Positions 4,798 through 7,267 of a DNA stretch of 7,267 nucleotides are shown here, in pieces (position 1 is the first letter of the stretch; each line of letters opens with the position of its first letter). The stretch comes from Acidobacteriota bacterium (lineage in GTDB: Bacteria > Acidobacteriota > Polarisedimenticolia > Gp22-AA2). The position numbers and the translations under genes were made by a program. The notes beneath the pieces were generated by a model. The model did no database searches. It saw only the letters and a program-made list of their open reading frames with translations, and was not told the origin of the DNA. The stretch is from assembly GCA_016202915.1 (NCBI GenBank), contig JACQNT010000128.1, positions 1 to 7,267 of the forward strand, read 5' to 3'.

Positions 4798-6238
4798 ACG
4801 CAGGGTCGTCTGGGTCACGCTCGGCCTCATTCTGGCCGTCGTCGTGATCATCGCAGGGCTCCGCTTCTTCGGGAGCCGGCGCGACCCCGCGGGGGGCGCG
4901 CCCGTGGCCCCGGCAGAGAAGAAGGCCCTCTACCACTGCCCGATGCACCCGACCATGGTGTCCGAGAAGCCGGGCGACTGCCCCATCTGCCAGATGCGGA
5001 TGGTCCCGATGGAGGAGCCCGCCGCCGCCGAGGCCGCTCCCGGGGCGCCGCCCCGGGACTCCAGGGGGAAGAAGCTGATCTATCGGTCCACCATGAACCC
5101 CGGCGAGGTCTCCGACCGCCCCGGAAAGGACTCCATGGGGATGGAGATGGTGCCGGTGGAGGTGGAGGAGGGAGGCCCCGCCGGCGCCCCCGGGGTCGAG
5201 GGGCTCGCCGGGGTCCAGATCTCCCCACGGAAGCAGCAACTCATCGGGGTCCGCACGAGACGGGTCGAGCGCCTTCCCTTCGTCCGGAGCCTCCGGACCG
5301 TCGGGAGGGTCACCGCGGACGAGACCAGGTTGCACCATGTCCACACGAAGATCGAGGGGTGGGTGGAGAGGCTGTACGTCAACGCCACGGGCGAAAAGGT
5401 CCGGAAGGGGCAGCCCCTGCTGAGCATCTACAGCCCCGAGCTCCTGGCGACCCAGGAGGAGTACCTCCTGGCGCTCAGGGCGCAGGGCGACGCGGCGGCG
5501 GGCGCGCTCCCGGAAATGACCAGGGGTGGTGAAGCGCTGGTGGAGAGCGCCCGGCGGCGCCTCCTCCTCTTCGACCTCACGCCGGGGCAGATCGAGCACC
5601 TCGCGAAGACCCGCACGGCCTCCCGGACCGTCACTCTCTTCTCGCCGATCTCCGGTTACGTCCTGCGGAGGAACGTGACCCACGGAGAGAAGATCAACTC
5701 GGACATGACCCTGCTGGAAATCGCCGACCTCTCCCTGGTCTGGGCGCTGGCGTCCGTCTACGAGTACGAGCTCCCGTTCGTCAGGGTGGGCCAGGCCGCC
5801 AGCATGACCCCCTCCTATCTTCCCGGCAAGACCTACCGGGGGCGCGTGGGGCTGATCTACCCGGTCCTTGAGGCGGCCACGAGGACGGTGCAGGTGCGCC
5901 TGGAGTTCGCCAACCCGGGCCTCGAACTGAAGCCCGAGATGTATGCCCAGGTGGAGATCCAGAGCGATCTGGGCGAGCGGATCGGCGTGCCGGTCACCGC
6001 CGTCCTGTCGTCCGGGTCGAGGGACATCGTCTTCGTGGCCCAGGGGGACGGTTACTTCGAGCCCCGTGAGGTGAGGATCGGTCTTCGCCTTCCCGACGTC
6101 GTGGAGATCCTGGAGGGTCTCTCCGAGGGTGAGACCGTCGTCACCTCCGGCAATTTCCTGGTCGACTCCGAATCAAAGCTGAAGGCGGCTCTCGAGGCGG
6201 CCGCCGCTCCGAAGCCCGCGCAGGAGCACCGGCACTGA
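4781..6238 (+). CDS. cusB: Periplasmic adaptor (membrane fusion protein) of Cu/Ag efflux with tandem metal-binding motifs
   Basis: The adaptor linking pump and channel, 485 residues from the ATG at 4781 (487 from the alternative GTG at 4775). An N-terminal membrane anchor spans about 9-30. Next is a heavy-metal-binding motif at 51-77: YHCPMHPTMVSEKPGDCPIC, then QMRMVPME. It offers H52, C53, M55, H56, C67, C70, M72 and M74 as likely ligands. A second, degenerate copy at 101-126 (YRSTMNPGEVSDRPGKDSMG, then MEMVPV) has lost the Cys and His but keeps a Met cluster, a common arrangement in CusB-type adaptors. The barrel-sandwich/lipoyl halves are at about 185-220 (HVHTKIEGWVERLYV) and 283-315 (FSPISGYVLRRNVTHGEKI), flanking a helical hairpin. 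The beta-barrel and membrane-proximal domains follow (about 317-465). The C-terminus is EHRH. It overlaps cusC by 17 bases, and its stop shares one base with the cusA start (TGATG). Confidence 0.94.
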   Translation: MLPRARRRVVWVTLGLILAVVVIIAGLRFFGSRRDPAGGAPVAPAEKKALYHCPMHPTMVSEKPGDCPICQMRMVPMEEPAAAEAAPGAPPRDSRGKKLIYRSTMNPGEVSDRPGKDSMGMEMVPVEVEEGGPAGAPGVEGLAGVQISPRKQQLIGVRTRRVERLPFVRSLRTVGRVTADETRLHHVHTKIEGWVERLYVNATGEKVRKGQPLLSIYSPELLATQEEYLLALRAQGDAAAGALPEMTRGGEALVESARRRLLLFDLTPGQIEHLAKTRTASRTVTLFSPISGYVLRRNVTHGEKINSDMTLLEIADLSLVWALASVYEYELPFVRVGQAASMTPSYLPGKTYRGRVGLIYPVLEAATRTVQVRLEFANPGLELKPEMYAQVEIQSDLGERIGVPVTAVLSSGSRDIVFVAQGDGYFEPREVRIGLRLPDVVEILEGLSEGETVVTSGNFLVDSESKLKAALEAAAAPKPAQEHRH

Positions 6239-7267
6239 TGGTCGAGAGAATCATCGACTTCGCGGCCCGCAACAAGTTCATCGTCCTCGTCCTGACGGCG
6301 GTGGCGGTGGCGCTGGCGGTCTACGCCATGCAGAACGTGCCGCTCGACGCCATCCCCGATCTCTCCGACACGCAGGTGATCGTCTACTCGCGCTGGGACC
6401 GCAGCCCCGACATCATCGAGGACCAGGTCACCTACCCCATCATCACGGCCCTCCTGGGCGCCCCGAAGGTGAAGGCGATCCGCGGCTTCTCCGACTTCGG
6501 CTTCTCCTACGTGTACATCATCTTCCAGGACGGGACCGACCTTTACTGGGCCCGCAGCCGGACCCTGGAGTACCTGAGCAAGATCCTGCCGCGCCTCCCC
6601 GAGGGGGTCCGGACGGAGCTGGGGCCCGACGCCACCGGCGTCGGCTGGGTCTATCAGTACGCGCTCCTGGATCGATCGGGCCGGCACGACCTCGCCGAGC
6701 TGCGGTCATTCCAGGACTGGTACCTGCGCTACTGGCTGCAGAGCGTCCCGGGGGTCGCCGAGGTCGCCTCCATCGGGGGGTTCCAGAAGCAGTACCAAGT
6801 CAACGTGGACCCGAACGCGCTCCTGGCGCTCAACATCCCCCTGCAGCGGGTGATCGAGGCGATCCGGCAGGGGAACAACGACGTCGGCGGCCTCCTGGTC
6901 GAGTTCTCGGGCGCGGAGTACATGGTCCGCGGCCGCGGCTACGCCCGTTCGGTCGCTGACTTCGAGTCGATCGTCGTCGGCAACGACGGCAGGGGCGTCC
7001 CGGTGCTGGTGCGGGACGTGGCCCGCGTGATGCTGGGCCCCGACATCAGGCGCGGGGTCGTCGACCTGGACGGCCTGGGCGACACGGTCGGCGGAATCGT
7101 CGTCATGCGGCACGGCGAGAACGCCCTGAACGTCATCGATCGCGTGAAGGAGAAGATCGACAGCGTCCGTCCCTCCCTGCCGCCTGGCGTCGAGCTGGTG
7201 ACGACCTACGACCGGTCGGAGCTCATCCAGCATTCGATCGACAACCTGAAGGAAGAGCTGCTGATGG
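6238..7267 (+). CDS. cusA: Cu/Ag-type heavy-metal RND efflux pump, N-terminal third (partial)
   Basis: The inner-membrane proton-driven pump of the system. The 343 visible residues are about a third of the roughly 1040 usual for the heavy-metal RND (HME) family; the gene is cut by the window edge, not by mutation. The first transmembrane helix is at about 14-31. The following segment carries strong CusA signatures: VPLDAIPDLSDTQV (34-47), YSRWDRSPDIIEDQVTYP (50-67), GAPKVKAIRGFSDFGFSYVY (74-93), DLYWARSRTLEYLSKI (101-116) and PDATGVGWVYQYAL (130-143). These resemble monovalent-cation Cus pumps more than CzcA. The periplasmic porter domain continues to the edge. The methionines that define the Cu/Ag path, and the proton-relay residues, lie beyond the window, so specificity is inferred from family resemblance and from cusB. 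The ATG overlaps the cusB stop by one base; AGGAG at 6222-6226 may assist initiation. Confidence 0.95.
   Translation, partial: MVERIIDFAARNKFIVLVLTAVAVALAVYAMQNVPLDAIPDLSDTQVIVYSRWDRSPDIIEDQVTYPIITALLGAPKVKAIRGFSDFGFSYVYIIFQDGTDLYWARSRTLEYLSKILPRLPEGVRTELGPDATGVGWVYQYALLDRSGRHDLAELRSFQDWYLRYWLQSVPGVAEVASIGGFQKQYQVNVDPNALLALNIPLQRVIEAIRQGNNDVGGLLVEFSGAEYMVRGRGYARSVADFESIVVGNDGRGVPVLVRDVARVMLGPDIRRGVVDLDGLGDTVGGIVVMRHGENALNVIDRVKEKIDSVRPSLPPGVELVTTYDRSELIQHSIDNLKEELLM

Noticed and set aside
4676..5683. Long open minus-strand frame of 335 residues
   Set aside because: It is antisense to the cusC/cusB genes, which are unambiguous homologues. The composition is Gly/Arg/Pro/His-rich as expected for a mirror frame.

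Overview
The window is GC-rich, single-copy chromosomal-type DNA holding two divergent gene clusters and no mobile elements. Starts are often GTG, codon third positions are strongly G/C, and the envelope is clearly that of a Gram-negative (diderm) bacterium: an RND efflux tripartite system and outer-membrane-type lipoproteins. The gene complement and style fit an environmental Acidobacteriota or a similar high-GC diderm lineage, but no taxonomic marker is present, so this placement is an inference.

Left half, minus strand (about 2817 down to 1): a cell-envelope cluster. It begins with an abundant-looking alanine-rich helical lipoprotein (2215-2817) with a strong Shine-Dalgarno. A perfect GC-rich hairpin follows (2172-2196). 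Then come two different YkuD-type L,D-transpeptidases: a lipoprotein form (1020-2132) and a signal-anchored form (382-1023) whose start overlaps the previous stop as GTGA. Last is an unrecognised signal-anchored protein that runs off the left edge (1-354). The cluster probably builds or remodels peptidoglycan cross-links, or attaches proteins to peptidoglycan.

Right half, plus strand (3005 to the right edge): a copper/silver-type heavy-metal efflux operon. It starts with a small exported Cys-rich protein (3005-3382), followed by a TolC-family outer-membrane channel (cusC-like, 3496-4797), a periplasmic adaptor with tandem metal-binding motifs (cusB-like, 4781-6238) and the RND pump (cusA-like, 6238 onward, cut by the window edge). 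The last three are translationally coupled by overlapping stop and start codons. CusA, CusB and CusC would assemble a channel from inner to outer membrane; the CusB N-terminal motifs and perhaps the small Cys-rich protein would handle the metal in the periplasm.

The 187-base divergent spacer (2818-3004) carries a near-consensus sigma-70-like promoter for the efflux operon. Its predicted start site falls on the GTG of the first gene, so the leading transcript may be leaderless. The points most worth a second look are this leaderless start, the uncharacterised Cys-rich protein, the divergent pairing of copper efflux with copper-sensitive L,D-transpeptidases, and a lipoprotein encoded directly upstream of enzymes that could anchor it to peptidoglycan.
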